Assembly: GCA_017857425.1 (NCBI GenBank)
Contig: JAFMDE010000003.1
Coordinates: 1-34,798 of the forward strand
Origin: Akkermansiaceae bacterium
GTDB taxonomy: Bacteria; Verrucomicrobiota; Verrucomicrobiia; Verrucomicrobiales; Akkermansiaceae
Length of the DNA: 34,798 nt
Direction of reading: 5' to 3'
The notes below the pieces were generated by a model. It saw only the letters and a program-made list of their open reading frames with translations, was not told where the DNA came from and did no database searches. Numbering within the stretch: the stretch's first letter is position 1; the number at the start of each line of letters is the position of its first letter. Below, piece by piece: positions 15,494 through 25,806 of this stretch. The position numbers and the translations under genes are program-made.

Positions 15494-17080
15494 CTATGCT
15501 TGATGCAGGTTTTTTTCTGTTTCGGCCTCGATGATGGCGAAGCGTTCGCGATGCAGAGCAGGGTCAGTGCGGAAGGTGAGACGGCCGCTGTGAGAGCGCT
15601 CAAGCTCGACAAAGAGGTTGGAATCTTCATTTTTAAAGCGATTAAGGACTTCGGTATTAACCACAATGACGAGGTCGCCGAGTTTACCCTCACCACGTTG
15701 GATGACTGTATTGAGTGCGCGCTGCACTTCGACACTCATTGTCATGGGTGTTTTTACCCGGCCGCGGCCTTCACAATACGGGCATGGTTCGAGGAGGCTA
15801 TCGCGCAGTGACTCATTGAGGCGCTGACGGGTCATTTCCATGAGCCCGATAGAAGAAATCTGAAGGACTTGGGTCTTGGCCTTGTCACGCTTAAGGCGCT
15901 CTTTCATTGCGCGATAGACGGCCTGTTGATCACGTCGATGGCGCATATCGATGAAGTCGACAACCACGAGGCCGCCGATGTTACGTAACCTGAGTTGCCT
16001 TGCCACTTCTTCAGCGGCTTCAACGTTGGTTTCCATGAGCATTTTATCGACATCCTTAGAGCCTCTATTTCGACCTGTGTTGACATCGACAGTGATCATG
16101 GCCTCGGTTTCATCAATGACCAAATAGCCACCGCATTTGAGCCATACTTGGCGTGAGAAGGCCTCATCGATTTGTTTTTGGATGCCAATTTTCTCGAAAA
16201 CAGACTGGCGAGAGGGCAGATATTGAATGCGGCGTTTGGCCCTGCGAGAAATGCGTCCTGCGATCTCACGCATTTCATTGGTAGTGTCTTCATTGTCGCA
16301 GATGACCTGCCCGACATTGTCAGTAAGGAAGCTTCGCACGCTTCGTTCGATGAGATCAGGCTCACGATAGACACAGACAGGAGCAGGGGTGCTGTCACGC
16401 TTGTCTTCAACGGCATACCATTGCTCAAGGAGGATGGCTAAATCTCTGACAAAGTGGCGTGCACGCTGGCCTGTGGCAACGGTGCGCATAATGATACCCA
16501 TGCCTTCAGGAACTTGAAGTTTCTGCATGATGTGGCGAAGACGCTGACGCTCTTTGGGGTCATCCACTTTACGGGAAATGCCAAATTGGTCTGAATAAGG
16601 GGTGAGTACAAGATAACGTCCAGCGAGGGAAATATTGGTAGTGACACGGGGTCCTTTGTTGCCGATAGGCCCTTTAGATACCTGGATCATAATTTCAGAT
16701 CCTTGTGGGTAGATACTAGGAATGTCTTTTGAACTGATGCGTTTTGGCTTCTTTTTCTTTTTGCCGGCTCTTTGGATTTCCTCGAGGCCAGTATCGAGAG
16801 CCGCGGGAATTGCGTCCCAGAAATGCAGGAATGCGTTTTTATCCAGTCCGATATCGACAAACATGGCCTTGAGACCAGGTTCGATGTTTTTGACGGTGCC
16901 TTTGAATATGCCGCCAACAATATTGAGGTCGCCTTCACGCTCGAGGTTGTATTCCTCAAGAGAGCCGTCCTCAACGAGGGCAACACGGCGTTCAAGCTTT
17001 TCTGAATTGATAATGAGTGATGCTCCTTCGGTTGGTGACGATGCACCAATTCCGAGAGCGCTTTTAATACGTTTAATCAT
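15494..17080 (-). CDS. rng: Ribonuclease E/G family protein (RNase G-type)
   Basis: A 528-aa endoribonuclease that processes and degrades single-stranded A/U-rich RNA, including rRNA 5' ends. An S1 domain (about 49-150) carries a Lys-rich insert, GKKKKKPKR (106-114). The 5' sensor/RNase H-like region follows, then the catalytic Mg ligands Asp332 in VDVNTGR and Asp375 in VVVDFIDM, and the Zn-link C433-P-Y-C436-E-G. It has no long acidic degradosome tail, so RNase G fits better than RNase E. The position, after mrdA and the mre genes, recalls the E. coli mreBCD-maf-rng order, but maf is absent. Confidence 0.93.
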   Translation of the reverse strand: MIKRIKSALGIGASSPTEGASLIINSEKLERRVALVEDGSLEEYNLEREGDLNIVGGIFKGTVKNIEPGLKAMFVDIGLDKNAFLHFWDAIPAALDTGLEEIQRAGKKKKKPKRISSKDIPSIYPQGSEIMIQVSKGPIGNKGPRVTTNISLAGRYLVLTPYSDQFGISRKVDDPKERQRLRHIMQKLQVPEGMGIIMRTVATGQRARHFVRDLAILLEQWYAVEDKRDSTPAPVCVYREPDLIERSVRSFLTDNVGQVICDNEDTTNEMREIAGRISRRAKRRIQYLPSRQSVFEKIGIQKQIDEAFSRQVWLKCGGYLVIDETEAMITVDVNTGRNRGSKDVDKMLMETNVEAAEEVARQLRLRNIGGLVVVDFIDMRHRRDQQAVYRAMKERLKRDKAKTQVLQISSIGLMEMTRQRLNESLRDSLLEPCPYCEGRGRVKTPMTMSVEVQRALNTVIQRGEGKLGDLVIVVNTEVLNRFKNEDSNLFVELERSHSGRLTFRTDPALHRERFAIIEAETEKNLHQA

Positions 17081-17150
17081 AATAATATTTGGGTAATGGT
17101 TAATGAGTGTTTTGAGATTTTCTATGTGTAATGGTAGATACTAAGTTTGT

Positions 17151-19277
17151 TTATTCTTCGATGACGATGGCTTTGGGGGCGATGGAGCCTTCTGCATCAG
17201 CGCCTTGTCTGATGGACGGCTCAACGAAACGAGGGCTTTCTGGAACAGTATAAGCTCTTGCGATTGGAACATCTGATATTTCATTGCCGGTCTCACCACT
17301 TTCGTCATACGCAATGGCTAGTAGATCGCCTTCATCGGGCAGTTCGATTTTCTCTCGAACGATGAAGTCTCCAGCATATTCTTTCATTTCAGTGAGAGGC
17401 AATTCTAGCCCTTCATCTTTAGCAAAGAGCCCGCGCATAATGAGGTGGACGAGTGGTCCTGCCACTGCGCCGCCACTACTACCACGTTTAACAGCGACAA
17501 CCACAACATATTTAGGCTGTTCGTGTGGGGCGAAGGCCACCGTCCATGCATCATGTGATTTGATGCCTTTATCGACGGTTTGCGCGGTTCCTGTTTTGGC
17601 ACATACATCACGGTCTTTAACCGCGGCACTGCGGGCCGTGCCCCCAAGCTCATTAGCGGCAAGCCACATTCCTTGGCGAATGCGCTCCAGATCTTTTTCT
17701 TTGATGCCTTGTTTTAAGAGATTTGTTTTAAGAACGGGTCGATTGTGTAACAGGGTGCCCTGGTGGGGGTGTACGACCCGTTTGATGATGCGTGGCTTAT
17801 AATAGCGGCCATTGTTGGCGATGGTGGAAACAAGGGCTGCAAGTTGTAATGGTGATGCAGCGCTGTCTGATTGGCCAATCGACATCATGCCCGTGATCGA
17901 GGGTGTTACCTTTGCTCCAGGGCGTAATTCCTGCCGCCAGTAGCGGCTACCGGGTATGAATCCAGCTGATTCGGAGGGGAGCTCCAATCCCGTTTTTGAG
18001 CCCAGTCCTAAAAGTTGAAATGCATCGAGCATCTTGGTGCTACCGATCTCATTAGCAACCCGCATGAAGTAGCAATTGCATGATCTCTGAATGGACTCTT
18101 CAAGGTTAAGTTGGCCATGCCCCAGACGTTTCCAGCAGTGGATTTTTATATCTCCGTAGGTAACATAACCTGGGCAATACTCTGTATCATAAGCATGTCC
18201 ATGTATTGCAGCGGCAATCGCTGTGGGGAGTTTGAAGGTAGAGCCTGGTGTGAAGTTATTAATGGCCTTGTTGACCAGTGGGTTGGCTTGGTTGGTGTTG
18301 TAGTTTTTCCAAGCATCGGGATCAATGCTGGGAACAAAATAGCTTGGCGTAAAATCGGGAACGGAAGCCATCGCGAGGATTTCGCCAGTGTTCGGGTCCA
18401 TCACTACCGCCGCAGCTCGGCCAACACGTCTTAGGGTGTTTTCGACCAAGCACTGCACATGCGAGTCAATGGTGAGTTCCACGCGAGAGCCGACGTCAGG
18501 CTTGATGTAATCAACCATTTGTAAAACGGCACCCTTATCATTTTTAAGGAGGGTTTTGATGCCTTCTTCGCCGGTTAAGTAAGCGTTCATGGTGGCTTCG
18601 ATACCGGCGATGCCTTTGCTCTCTCCTGTGTAATGCTTAAACTTCCGTTTGTCTTCAGGGGATATGTCACCTTTTCCCCATTGTTTGACGTAGCCAAGGA
18701 TGTGGGATGCTAGTGAGCCATAGAGATATTCACGGCGGGGGCTCACCCGGACGCTGACGCCTGGTAGTTCGAGATTGTGCTCTGCGAAATTGGCAAATTG
18801 ATCATACGTCAAATCATCTCGGAAGGTGAAGGGTACCAAACCGCCGTGAGTAATGTAATGGGTGTCGAGTGCACTGGCACGGTATTTTTTGTCAAGCTGG
18901 TGAACAGCAAGTTTTGGCCGAACCCATTCATTGACGATTTCGTGGGTTTTGATCTTTCTGAAGTTCTTCACCGATGGGTCATCTTTACCACGGGTCTGGA
19001 GCAAGTAGCGCTTGTAGTCGTTACGTATTTCCTCAAGGTTGAAGATAACTTGGTAGTTGCGTTGGTTTTGAACAAGAACAACGCCGTTACGATCAGTGAT
19101 ATCCCCACGTATTCCCGGCTCACGGATGGTGACGGCGTAGTTGGATGGTACTTGCTTGAGGAAACGGGGGCGTTCCTTGATTTGGTATTGGTAAAGCCGC
19201 GACAATAGAGCCCCAAACCCAACCAAGACGAGGGCAGTGAGGAGGTATAGTCTAAAGCTGTAACGAGGTTCTACCAT
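17151..19277 (-). CDS. mrdA: Penicillin-binding protein 2, elongation transpeptidase
   Basis: A 708-aa class B PBP that crosslinks peptidoglycan in the rod complex. An N-terminal membrane anchor (11-26) is followed by the dimerisation/pedestal region (RGDITDRNG, 57-65) and the transpeptidase domain: S346-T-F-K349 with the active serine in FTPGSTFKL, S399-C-N401 and K561-T-G563. The last 90 residues (about 620-708) are an acidic extension beyond the usual end of PBP2. It follows mreD by 17 bp. RodA, its usual glycosyltransferase partner, is not encoded in the cluster. Confidence 0.95.
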   Translation of the reverse strand: MVEPRYSFRLYLLTALVLVGFGALLSRLYQYQIKERPRFLKQVPSNYAVTIREPGIRGDITDRNGVVLVQNQRNYQVIFNLEEIRNDYKRYLLQTRGKDDPSVKNFRKIKTHEIVNEWVRPKLAVHQLDKKYRASALDTHYITHGGLVPFTFRDDLTYDQFANFAEHNLELPGVSVRVSPRREYLYGSLASHILGYVKQWGKGDISPEDKRKFKHYTGESKGIAGIEATMNAYLTGEEGIKTLLKNDKGAVLQMVDYIKPDVGSRVELTIDSHVQCLVENTLRRVGRAAAVVMDPNTGEILAMASVPDFTPSYFVPSIDPDAWKNYNTNQANPLVNKAINNFTPGSTFKLPTAIAAAIHGHAYDTEYCPGYVTYGDIKIHCWKRLGHGQLNLEESIQRSCNCYFMRVANEIGSTKMLDAFQLLGLGSKTGLELPSESAGFIPGSRYWRQELRPGAKVTPSITGMMSIGQSDSAASPLQLAALVSTIANNGRYYKPRIIKRVVHPHQGTLLHNRPVLKTNLLKQGIKEKDLERIRQGMWLAANELGGTARSAAVKDRDVCAKTGTAQTVDKGIKSHDAWTVAFAPHEQPKYVVVVAVKRGSSGGAVAGPLVHLIMRGLFAKDEGLELPLTEMKEYAGDFIVREKIELPDEGDLLAIAYDESGETGNEISDVPIARAYTVPESPRFVEPSIRQGADAEGSIAPKAIVIEE

Positions 19278-19294
19278 GGTAAGTGATTGGAAAA

Positions 19295-19882
19295 TCAGTC
19301 GATATATCGGTGTTTTTGCCTAAGTCCTTCGTAGCGAATATTGTGACGGCAGCTGGAGGCAAGTTGATAGATGATCCAGAAGATAAGAGGTGAAAAAAGC
19401 ATGGTAAGTGCACTGGTCAGATAAATCCGGTAAAGAACACTTGGGGGGAAGGTGAAATCTCCTCGGACGAAGTTCAGAAGAAGATATTCGGTAAACAGGT
19501 ATGAGAAAATGGCAATGCCGGCAAGAATAGACGAGATATGCCACTTCACCTTGCGGAAAAGAGGCTGAATGAATTGCATCAGAAGTCCCATCATTGCGTA
19601 GAGAATAATACTATACCCAAATCGAAGGGATTCAACGGGGTCTGTATAAATGGTTGGGTCTCCACCTTGAGCTCCCAGTGTATGTTGTGCATCCCACAAG
19701 AACCCACAAATGAAAGCGAGCACAAGCATTGAGGCAAAGTTCACACAGACAGAGCAGCATAAAAAGACAAGCGGCAGAATGAGTATACGGGCACCAAAGA
19801 GGCCGCCAATCGCCGGTGAAAATTGCTGAACCATGCACGCAGCAAGGATGAGCAGAATAATACTAAAATGGTATTTGCTCAC
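19295..19882 (-). CDS. mreD: Rod shape-determining protein MreD
   Basis: A 195-aa integral membrane protein with about five or six hydrophobic segments (5-24, 34-60, 92-108, 117-136, 153-172). MreD sequences diverge strongly, so the call rests on size, topology and position between mreC and mrdA. The start is a GTG at 19882 overlapping the mreC stop in the GTGA arrangement, consistent with translational coupling. Confidence 0.85.
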   Translation of the reverse strand: MSKYHFSIILLILAACMVQQFSPAIGGLFGARILILPLVFLCCSVCVNFASMLVLAFICGFLWDAQHTLGAQGGDPTIYTDPVESLRFGYSIILYAMMGLLMQFIQPLFRKVKWHISSILAGIAIFSYLFTEYLLLNFVRGDFTFPPSVLYRIYLTSALTMLFSPLIFWIIYQLASSCRHNIRYEGLRQKHRYID

Positions 19883-20733
19883 TTTTTGGTTGAGTTGGCG
19901 GTTGCATCTCTAATCTCCCGAGCGGAGGTTAGGGGTTTAGGGATTTTGACAAACACGGTTTGTAGTGTTGTGAAATCCACCGCTGGCTCAACGAGTGCTT
20001 CTCCGAACAAGGGTCCTGGGGCGAACGTCTTGATCTTTCCAAGGAGAATGTCTGGAGGGAAGAGGCCACCCCGCCCAGTCGTAAAGACCAGCATGCCGGG
20101 TTTAAGGTTGGCATCTTTACTCAAGAAACGCAGCAGTAGAGAAGGTGATTCTCCAGCTGTGTCTCGAAGTCCGCTGATGATTCCTGCTTCAGGTGTTCCG
20201 TCGACTTTTGCCGATACTTGGCATTTTTCGTCGGTAAGCAAGATAACGGTGGATGTGTCTTTTGATGGGGCATCGATTTTACCAACAAGGCCCTCTGGGG
20301 AGAGCACGGGGAGTTGGACACCAACGCCGTGTTTGTCACCACGATCAATAGTGACAGTGTGCCACCATGTTGATGGTTGGCGACGAATGATTTTTGCCGC
20401 AATCACATGAAAGGGAACGTTCTCTTGGAACTTCAATGCTTGGTTGAGGTGGGTGTTTTCTGCTTCTAGTTTTCTTAAATGGGCCACTTCCATTCGCCTC
20501 TGATCAAGCTCCTCCTTAGCCAGCTTGTATTTCATTTCCAGCGCTTTCGAGTGTTCAACTTCTTGGATGAATTCGGAGGCCTTGGTCTCGATGGCAGCCC
20601 CGCCTTTGAGGAACGGGCTTATGGCGGTGTAATAAGTACTTTGGATGTTGCGCACAGAGCGCTCACTGCGTGTGAGTGCCCAAACGGCACCCACGATAAA
20701 TAGTAACAGCGCTATGAGGTTTTGTGGCTTCAT
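19879..20733 (-). CDS. mreC: Rod shape-determining protein MreC
   Basis: A 284-aa periplasmic scaffold of the elongasome linking MreB/MreD with PBP2. It has one N-terminal membrane segment (6-21), a coiled coil (about 50-104, Glu/Leu/Lys-rich) and two beta-barrel-like domains. The family segment WWHTVTIDRGDKHGV (123-137), followed by GLVGKI, is present, with a second barrel ending near DFTTLQTVFVKIP. It starts 49 bp after mreB and overlaps mreD. Confidence 0.92.
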   Translation of the reverse strand: MKPQNLIALLLFIVGAVWALTRSERSVRNIQSTYYTAISPFLKGGAAIETKASEFIQEVEHSKALEMKYKLAKEELDQRRMEVAHLRKLEAENTHLNQALKFQENVPFHVIAAKIIRRQPSTWWHTVTIDRGDKHGVGVQLPVLSPEGLVGKIDAPSKDTSTVILLTDEKCQVSAKVDGTPEAGIISGLRDTAGESPSLLLRFLSKDANLKPGMLVFTTGRGGLFPPDILLGKIKTFAPGPLFGEALVEPAVDFTTLQTVFVKIPKPLTSAREIRDATANSTKK

Positions 20734-20782
20734 GATATCCGGTCAGCTCGCAGCCTTGATGGCTGGCAGGGAACTGGATCAA

Positions 20783-21844
<1,062 letters not shown>

Positions 21845-21851
21845 TTAAGTT

Positions 21852-21880
21852 AATAAAGTAGTTTCTTAGAGCGGAATCAA
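21852..21880 (-). promoter_or_regulatory. Candidate mreB operon promoter
   Basis: On the minus strand TTGATT (21880-21875), 17 bp, TTTATT (21857-21852). Both hexamers match 4 of 6 positions. Transcription would start near 21845, about 20 nt ahead of the mreB ATG. A dyad lies upstream at 21902-21918. Confidence 0.35.
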
Positions 21881-21901
21881 TAGGATCGAGGGAAATTGGA
21901 T

Positions 21902-21918
21902 TGCTTGAGAATCAAGCA
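21902..21918. promoter_or_regulatory. Dyad upstream of the mreB promoter
   Basis: TGCTTGA-GAA-TCAAGCA is a perfect 7-bp inverted repeat with a 3-nt centre, about 20 bp upstream of the candidate mreB -35. It could be an operator, or a small hairpin ending the transcript from 22114, though no T-tract follows on that strand. Confidence 0.35.
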
Positions 21919-22113
21919 TTGAAGGCTAATATTGAGAGGCTGTGATACTAGCCTGAAATTTTCAGAAGTAGTATTTTTTGTCACGGTTCTCTCAGACTGC
22001 GTGACTATTGATTCATAGCCCTTGCAGGTCAAGTGGTAAGAACTCGAAATCATTGAAAAGCAGAGGCTTGTTGGTGCGCCCGCTGTTCTAGCCAATAGAT
22101 GAGCAATAGCGCT

Positions 22114-22614
22114 TCAGGATAGCTTTAAGCGCTCATCGCTATCTAAAGCATCAGTCATGGCAGACCAGCCCTCAGGTGTCTGAAGATTGAATGTGCGCAG
22201 ATAGAGGGTTACCAGAGCAGGGTCATTGCCTTCAAGTAGGGCGTCAATCGCGGCCTTAAGCTTTTCAGCATCAAGAGTTTCTGGGATCTCGCCCTCGACT
22301 TGCCCCTTGCCATTGTGGGGGATGTCGAGTGCGTCACAGAAAGTAACTAGCAATGCCTCCTGACCTTGCATGAAGTATACCTGCAGCAAGTGCTCAGCAA
22401 TCATGTTGCTTGTTTTGCTCTGTAGATTTTTATGGACCCAAGCGATCTGTTCAGTAACTGGCTTTTTCTGCAGGAAAGGTAAACGTAGCTTTCGGTTCGA
22501 TGCCAGACCGCCCAGCGCTGTTTTGTAAAGATTGCGGTCCGTTTCACGCATCCACATGAGCATGTCGGAGACGATGGATGGTTTGACAGCTTGGAAAAGT
22601 TCGTATGCGTGCAT
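22114..22614 (-). CDS. Hypothetical helical protein downstream of tyrS
   Basis: A 166-aa protein predicted from composition to be mostly alpha-helical and soluble, with no signal peptide and no motif I recognise. The N-terminus MHAYELFQAVKPSIVSDML and the middle (AWVHKNLQSKT; AEHLLQVYF) look like packed helices. It starts 23 bp after the tyrS stop on the same strand, so it is probably cotranscribed. A long non-coding stretch (21824-22113) separates it from mreB. Confidence 0.75.
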   Translation of the reverse strand: MHAYELFQAVKPSIVSDMLMWMRETDRNLYKTALGGLASNRKLRLPFLQKKPVTEQIAWVHKNLQSKTSNMIAEHLLQVYFMQGQEALLVTFCDALDIPHNGKGQVEGEIPETLDAEKLKAAIDALLEGNDPALVTLYLRTFNLQTPEGWSAMTDALDSDERLKLS

Positions 22615-22637
22615 AGTGGGAATGGATAAATGATGAA

Positions 22638-23822
22638 TTAGATGAATTTGACAGATTGTTTTTTGCTTAGTCGAAGAATGTCTCCCAAAGCTGGTGCTAT
22701 TGCCGCCATGGGATCACTGAGTTTTGTTCCGTTGAGTTGAACGGCGCCCGTGGTAATGAATTGTTTACGAAGTTCACCATTGGATTTTTGCATATCAAAA
22801 GCCTCAGAGAAGGTGAAACTGACAAGGGTGAGAAGGTTAAGGTCTGCAGGCAATGCTGTCAGCTCTATCTCCACGGCTCCAGCGGCAGTATCACGATTTG
22901 AAAAGCGAGCCTCCCAGGTGATGCGTGCATCTGCAGCATCTTGTTCGCTGTGGTAGCGGGTGGTGATGTCAGCTGCGAGCTGTTTTTTGGCCTCCATTGG
23001 ATGCAGTGAAACATCCCGATCTGTGCCCAGTAAAAGTGTATAGTAGCGATCCATGAGCTCATCTGAAATGCTCATGATCTTGCCGAACATCTCGTTGGCT
23101 TCATCGCTCACGCCGACATAGTTGTGAGCAGATTTGGACATTTTTTTCACTCCGTCAAGTCCCTCAAGCAGAGGCATGAGGATAACAACCTGCTGCGGCT
23201 GCCCCTCTTCTTTCTGGAAATCACGTCCAACTAAAATGTTGAAAAGTTGATCCGTGCCGCCGATTTCGACATCGGCTTTGAGCTCTACAGAATCCCAACC
23301 TTGCATGATCGGGTATTGAACTTCATGGAGACGGACTTCTTGGCCTTTATCGATGCGTGATTTGAAATCCTCACGTTGCAGCATTTGCTGCATGGTAACG
23401 CGGCTATTGAGTTTGAGCACTTGCTCGTAAGTCATGGAGCGGAACCACTTACCGTTGAAGACAACCTCGGTTTTATCGGGATCGAGGATCTTGAATGCCT
23501 GAGTGGTGTAGGTCTCAGCATTGGCAAGCACCTCATCTCGGGTCAGAGGGGGGCGTGCAGCGGAGCGTCCGGTAGGGTCTCCGACGGTAGCCGTAAAGTC
23601 GCCAATAAGGAGCACCGCCTGATGTCCCAGTTCTTGAAACTGACGCAGTTTTTCGATGGCAACCGTGTGCCCAAGGTGAATGTCTGGTGCGGTTGGGTCT
23701 ACACCAAGCTTGATGCGTAGAGGTCGGCCTAGTTCAAGCTTCTCCTTGAGTTCTTTTTCACTGATGACTTTGGCTGTTCCAGCGGTCAGTATATTCAGGG
23801 ATTCTTCGACAGAATGAGGCAT
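22638..23822 (-). CDS. tyrS: Tyrosyl-tRNA synthetase
   Basis: A 394-aa class I synthetase charging tRNA-Tyr. The HIGH-type motif is HLGH (49-52) within DPTAPDIHLGH, and the KMSKS loop is at 227-231. A C-terminal S4-like RNA-binding domain occupies about 330-394. The DPTAPDIHLGHT form is the TyrZ-like subtype rather than the E. coli type. No T-box-like leader is evident upstream. A helical hypothetical protein follows. Confidence 0.95.
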   Translation of the reverse strand: MPHSVEESLNILTAGTAKVISEKELKEKLELGRPLRIKLGVDPTAPDIHLGHTVAIEKLRQFQELGHQAVLLIGDFTATVGDPTGRSAARPPLTRDEVLANAETYTTQAFKILDPDKTEVVFNGKWFRSMTYEQVLKLNSRVTMQQMLQREDFKSRIDKGQEVRLHEVQYPIMQGWDSVELKADVEIGGTDQLFNILVGRDFQKEEGQPQQVVILMPLLEGLDGVKKMSKSAHNYVGVSDEANEMFGKIMSISDELMDRYYTLLLGTDRDVSLHPMEAKKQLAADITTRYHSEQDAADARITWEARFSNRDTAAGAVEIELTALPADLNLLTLVSFTFSEAFDMQKSNGELRKQFITTGAVQLNGTKLSDPMAAIAPALGDILRLSKKQSVKFI

Positions 23823-23914
23823 GACGGGCGGAGGTTGGAATGATTGTGGGGCTGTGTCGAGCCGGAAGATAGTTCATTAGTGCTATTATTTACTTCATAA
23901 AGCACCAAGCACAA

Positions 23915-23926
23915 ATAATGCATTAT
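23915..23926. promoter_or_regulatory. 12-bp perfect palindrome between tyrS and tRNA-His
   Basis: ATAATGCATTAT is a perfect palindrome in the divergent space between tyrS and tRNA-His. It may be an operator or only AT-rich chance. Confidence 0.25.
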
Positions 23927-23990
23927 GTTCACTGAGGGTATAAAGAACTCCATGTGAGAGGTTTTTTACCCTGATGGTCAATTTTTGGCT

Positions 23991-24018
23991 TTGCAAGGTG
24001 GGGCGAATGCCTTATCTC
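23991..24018 (+). promoter_or_regulatory. Candidate tRNA-His promoter with GC-rich discriminator
   Basis: TTGCAA (23991-23996), 16 bp, TATCTC (24013-24018), then CGCGCCGCG. Layout and -10 match the rpmB promoter. Transcription would begin near 24025, about 26 nt before the tRNA. Confidence 0.5.
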
Positions 24019-24050
24019 CGCGCCGCGACTCTATTCGTAGTGGGAGTAAT

Positions 24051-24126
24051 GGTGACTGTAGCTCAGGGGTAGAGCCCCGGATTGTGATTCCGGTTGTCGC
24101 GGGTTCGAATCCCGTCAGTCACCCCA
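24051..24126 (+). tRNA. tRNA-His (anticodon GTG)
   Basis: The cloverleaf folds fully. The acceptor stem GTGACTG/CAGTCAC carries the extra 5' G (G-1 at 24051) opposite discriminator C, the identity mark of tRNA-His. The anticodon stem CCGGA/TCCGG encloses TTGTGAT with anticodon GTG; the T-arm has GGTTCGAATCC. The 3' CCA appears to be encoded (24124-24126). Confidence 0.97.
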
Positions 24127-24166
24127 CTCGCCAACTCAAAAAGATTGATTGGTTGGTTTCTCGTAT

Positions 24167-24211
24167 GGTTTGAATTACTTTGGTTTGAAATACTTTCGCC
24201 TGAAACGCTTT
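24167..24211. repeat. Three 15-bp tandem degenerate repeats
   Basis: GGTTTGAATTACTTT (24167-24181), GGTTTGAAATACTTT (24182-24196) and CGCCTGAAACGCTTT (24197-24211) are consecutive copies in the spacer between tRNA-His and rnc. The first two differ at one base; the third has diverged. Confidence 0.6.
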
Positions 24212-24270
24212 CATTCTTTTACTCCATGCTTTTTTATTCATAGATCACCTTATCTTACGCGGTTTATTAT

Positions 24271-24963
24271 ATGTCTAAGCTTGAAGAAGTCATCGGTTAC
24301 AAATTTAGCGACGCGTCTCTTTTGACGGAGGCGCTGACTCACCCGAGTAAGACGTTTGAAAGTAATGAATCTTGTCCCCACAACCAGAGAATGGAATTTC
24401 TTGGTGATGCGGTCATTGAGCTCGTGATCACCGAGCGGCTCTACAAAATGTTCCCAACGTTTCCCGAGGGGCAATTAACGAAGCTGCGCGCACGCCTGGT
24501 ATCCAGAAGTGCTTTGTTTAAATTTGCCAATGCGATGGAGCTTGGTGAATCGGTGATGATGGGAAAAGGGGAGGAAGCATCGGGAGGCCGCAGCAGACCA
24601 TCTACATTGGCTGATGCTTTTGAATCAGTGATGGGAGCGGTCTACTTGGATGGCGGTCTTGATGCCGCCAAGGCGGCTATTGAGAGAGTTTGTAAAGAGT
24701 GGATTGAGCAGGTTGCTGAGTCGCCCGATGAAAGAAACCCGAAAGGCAAGCTGCAAGAAAAGCTGCAGGCACTGGCACCGGAGAGTCCTTGCTACCAAGT
24801 TCTCGAAGAAGCGGGACCCGATCACTCAAAAATATTCAAAATATCAGTCGAGTGGCAGGGGATTCTTTTGGGCAAAGGTATGGGTAAAAGTAAAAAAGAT
24901 GCAGAGTCTAGGGCCGCCAAGGATGCGCTCAAGAAAGAGAATTGGCTCGGCATTTCCGAATAG
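24271..24963 (+). CDS. rnc: Ribonuclease III
   Basis: A 230-aa double-strand-specific endoribonuclease acting in rRNA processing and mRNA turnover. The signature NQRMEFLGDAVIELV (38-52) contains Glu42 and Asp46; the second acidic pair is Asp115 and Glu118 in LADAFESVMGA. A dsRNA-binding domain covers about 157-223 (NPKGKLQE to AAKDALKK). Unlike many bacteria, era does not follow; the next gene is comF on the opposite strand. Confidence 0.96.
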   Translation: MSKLEEVIGYKFSDASLLTEALTHPSKTFESNESCPHNQRMEFLGDAVIELVITERLYKMFPTFPEGQLTKLRARLVSRSALFKFANAMELGESVMMGKGEEASGGRSRPSTLADAFESVMGAVYLDGGLDAAKAAIERVCKEWIEQVAESPDERNPKGKLQEKLQALAPESPCYQVLEEAGPDHSKIFKISVEWQGILLGKGMGKSKKDAESRAAKDALKKENWLGISE

Positions 24964-25028
24964 ACTCTTATCGGCGGTTTGGAAGGGGAGGCGATCCATC
25001 GTTGAACCAAGGTCGTTTTATGCCGCAG

Positions 25029-25796
25029 CTACCCCCTCAGCAGGGTCAGAATGGCAACACTCGATGCTCCATGATGCAGCAGGACCTTAGAGCATTCATG
25101 GGTCGTTGATCCGGTGGTAAAAATATCATCCACGAGGATGATGCGTTTTCCTTGAATGTAATTTTTGTATTTTGCTCTGAGCTCAAAGGCGTCACGTAGG
25201 TTTTCAAGACGCTTGGAGCGGCTGAAGCGTGTTTGGGTAGCGGTATTGCGGATACGCTTCAATGCGTTGATGTAGGGTAGGCCCGTTTTTTTCTTGAGAC
25301 AGATCGTCATTTCTTCGGCTTGATTGAATTTTCTTTTTCTGAGCCTTGCCCAATGAAGGGGAACCGAAACGAGGATGCCTTCGTCAAGATATGGTGCAAA
25401 TCTGGGGTCATCCAGACCTATGCTCAATAGGTCTCCAAGCGTGTCGGAAAGATGGATTTGCCGACGGTATTTATAGTCATGCAATAAAGTCCTGCTTTGG
25501 CCGTCACTGTGAAGAGGTGCACGAGCGAATTCAAAGTCGAGCTTGAGGTCGTTGCAGTTAGGGCAGGAGAAATCAGAGCTGATATCACCATCGTAACACT
25601 CGCCACAAAGCTTACAAAATGGAGCTTGTGTATATTTTAGAGATTCCGAGCAGGGCTCACATAAGTGCCTGCCATGAGTTAGCGGGCATTGGCAAAGGTG
25701 ACAATGAGCCGGGTAAATATAATCGAGGATTCTGCTGGTTTGGCGTAGCATTGAAGCAAGTGTTGACGCGCGGTTATGAAAATGGGCGCTTTTCAT
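25029..25796 (-). CDS. comF: ComF family phosphoribosyltransferase-fold protein
   Basis: A 255-aa ComF/GntX protein, linked to DNA uptake in competent bacteria and to phosphoribosyl-type chemistry. Paired cysteines (C32/C35, C46/C49, C61/C64, C78/C81) form a zinc ribbon region at the N-terminus. The phosphoribosyltransferase motif RIILVDDIFTTGST is at 218-231. I chose the ATG at 25796, 10 bp after the CPBP gene; a longer frame from a TTG at 26066 would overlap that gene for about 260 bp. Confidence 0.9.
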   Translation of the reverse strand: MKSAHFHNRASTLASMLRQTSRILDYIYPAHCHLCQCPLTHGRHLCEPCSESLKYTQAPFCKLCGECYDGDISSDFSCPNCNDLKLDFEFARAPLHSDGQSRTLLHDYKYRRQIHLSDTLGDLLSIGLDDPRFAPYLDEGILVSVPLHWARLRKRKFNQAEEMTICLKKKTGLPYINALKRIRNTATQTRFSRSKRLENLRDAFELRAKYKNYIQGKRIILVDDIFTTGSTTHECSKVLLHHGASSVAILTLLRG

Positions 25797-25806
25797 TTCT
25801 CGGATT

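Noticed and set aside
18777-19208. 143-codon frame on the plus strand inside mrdA
   Set aside because: Antisense to a well-defined PBP2 domain; composition typical of a shadow frame.
23823-23990. T-box leader for tyrS
   Set aside because: No T-box consensus (UGG-containing bulge sequence) or long structured leader seen on the minus strand.
23985-24173. 62-codon frame over tRNA-His
   Set aside because: It covers the tRNA gene and has no family features.
24167-24211. Short tandem repeats as a CRISPR array
   Set aside because: Units are 15 bp without spacers; they are simple degenerate tandem repeats.
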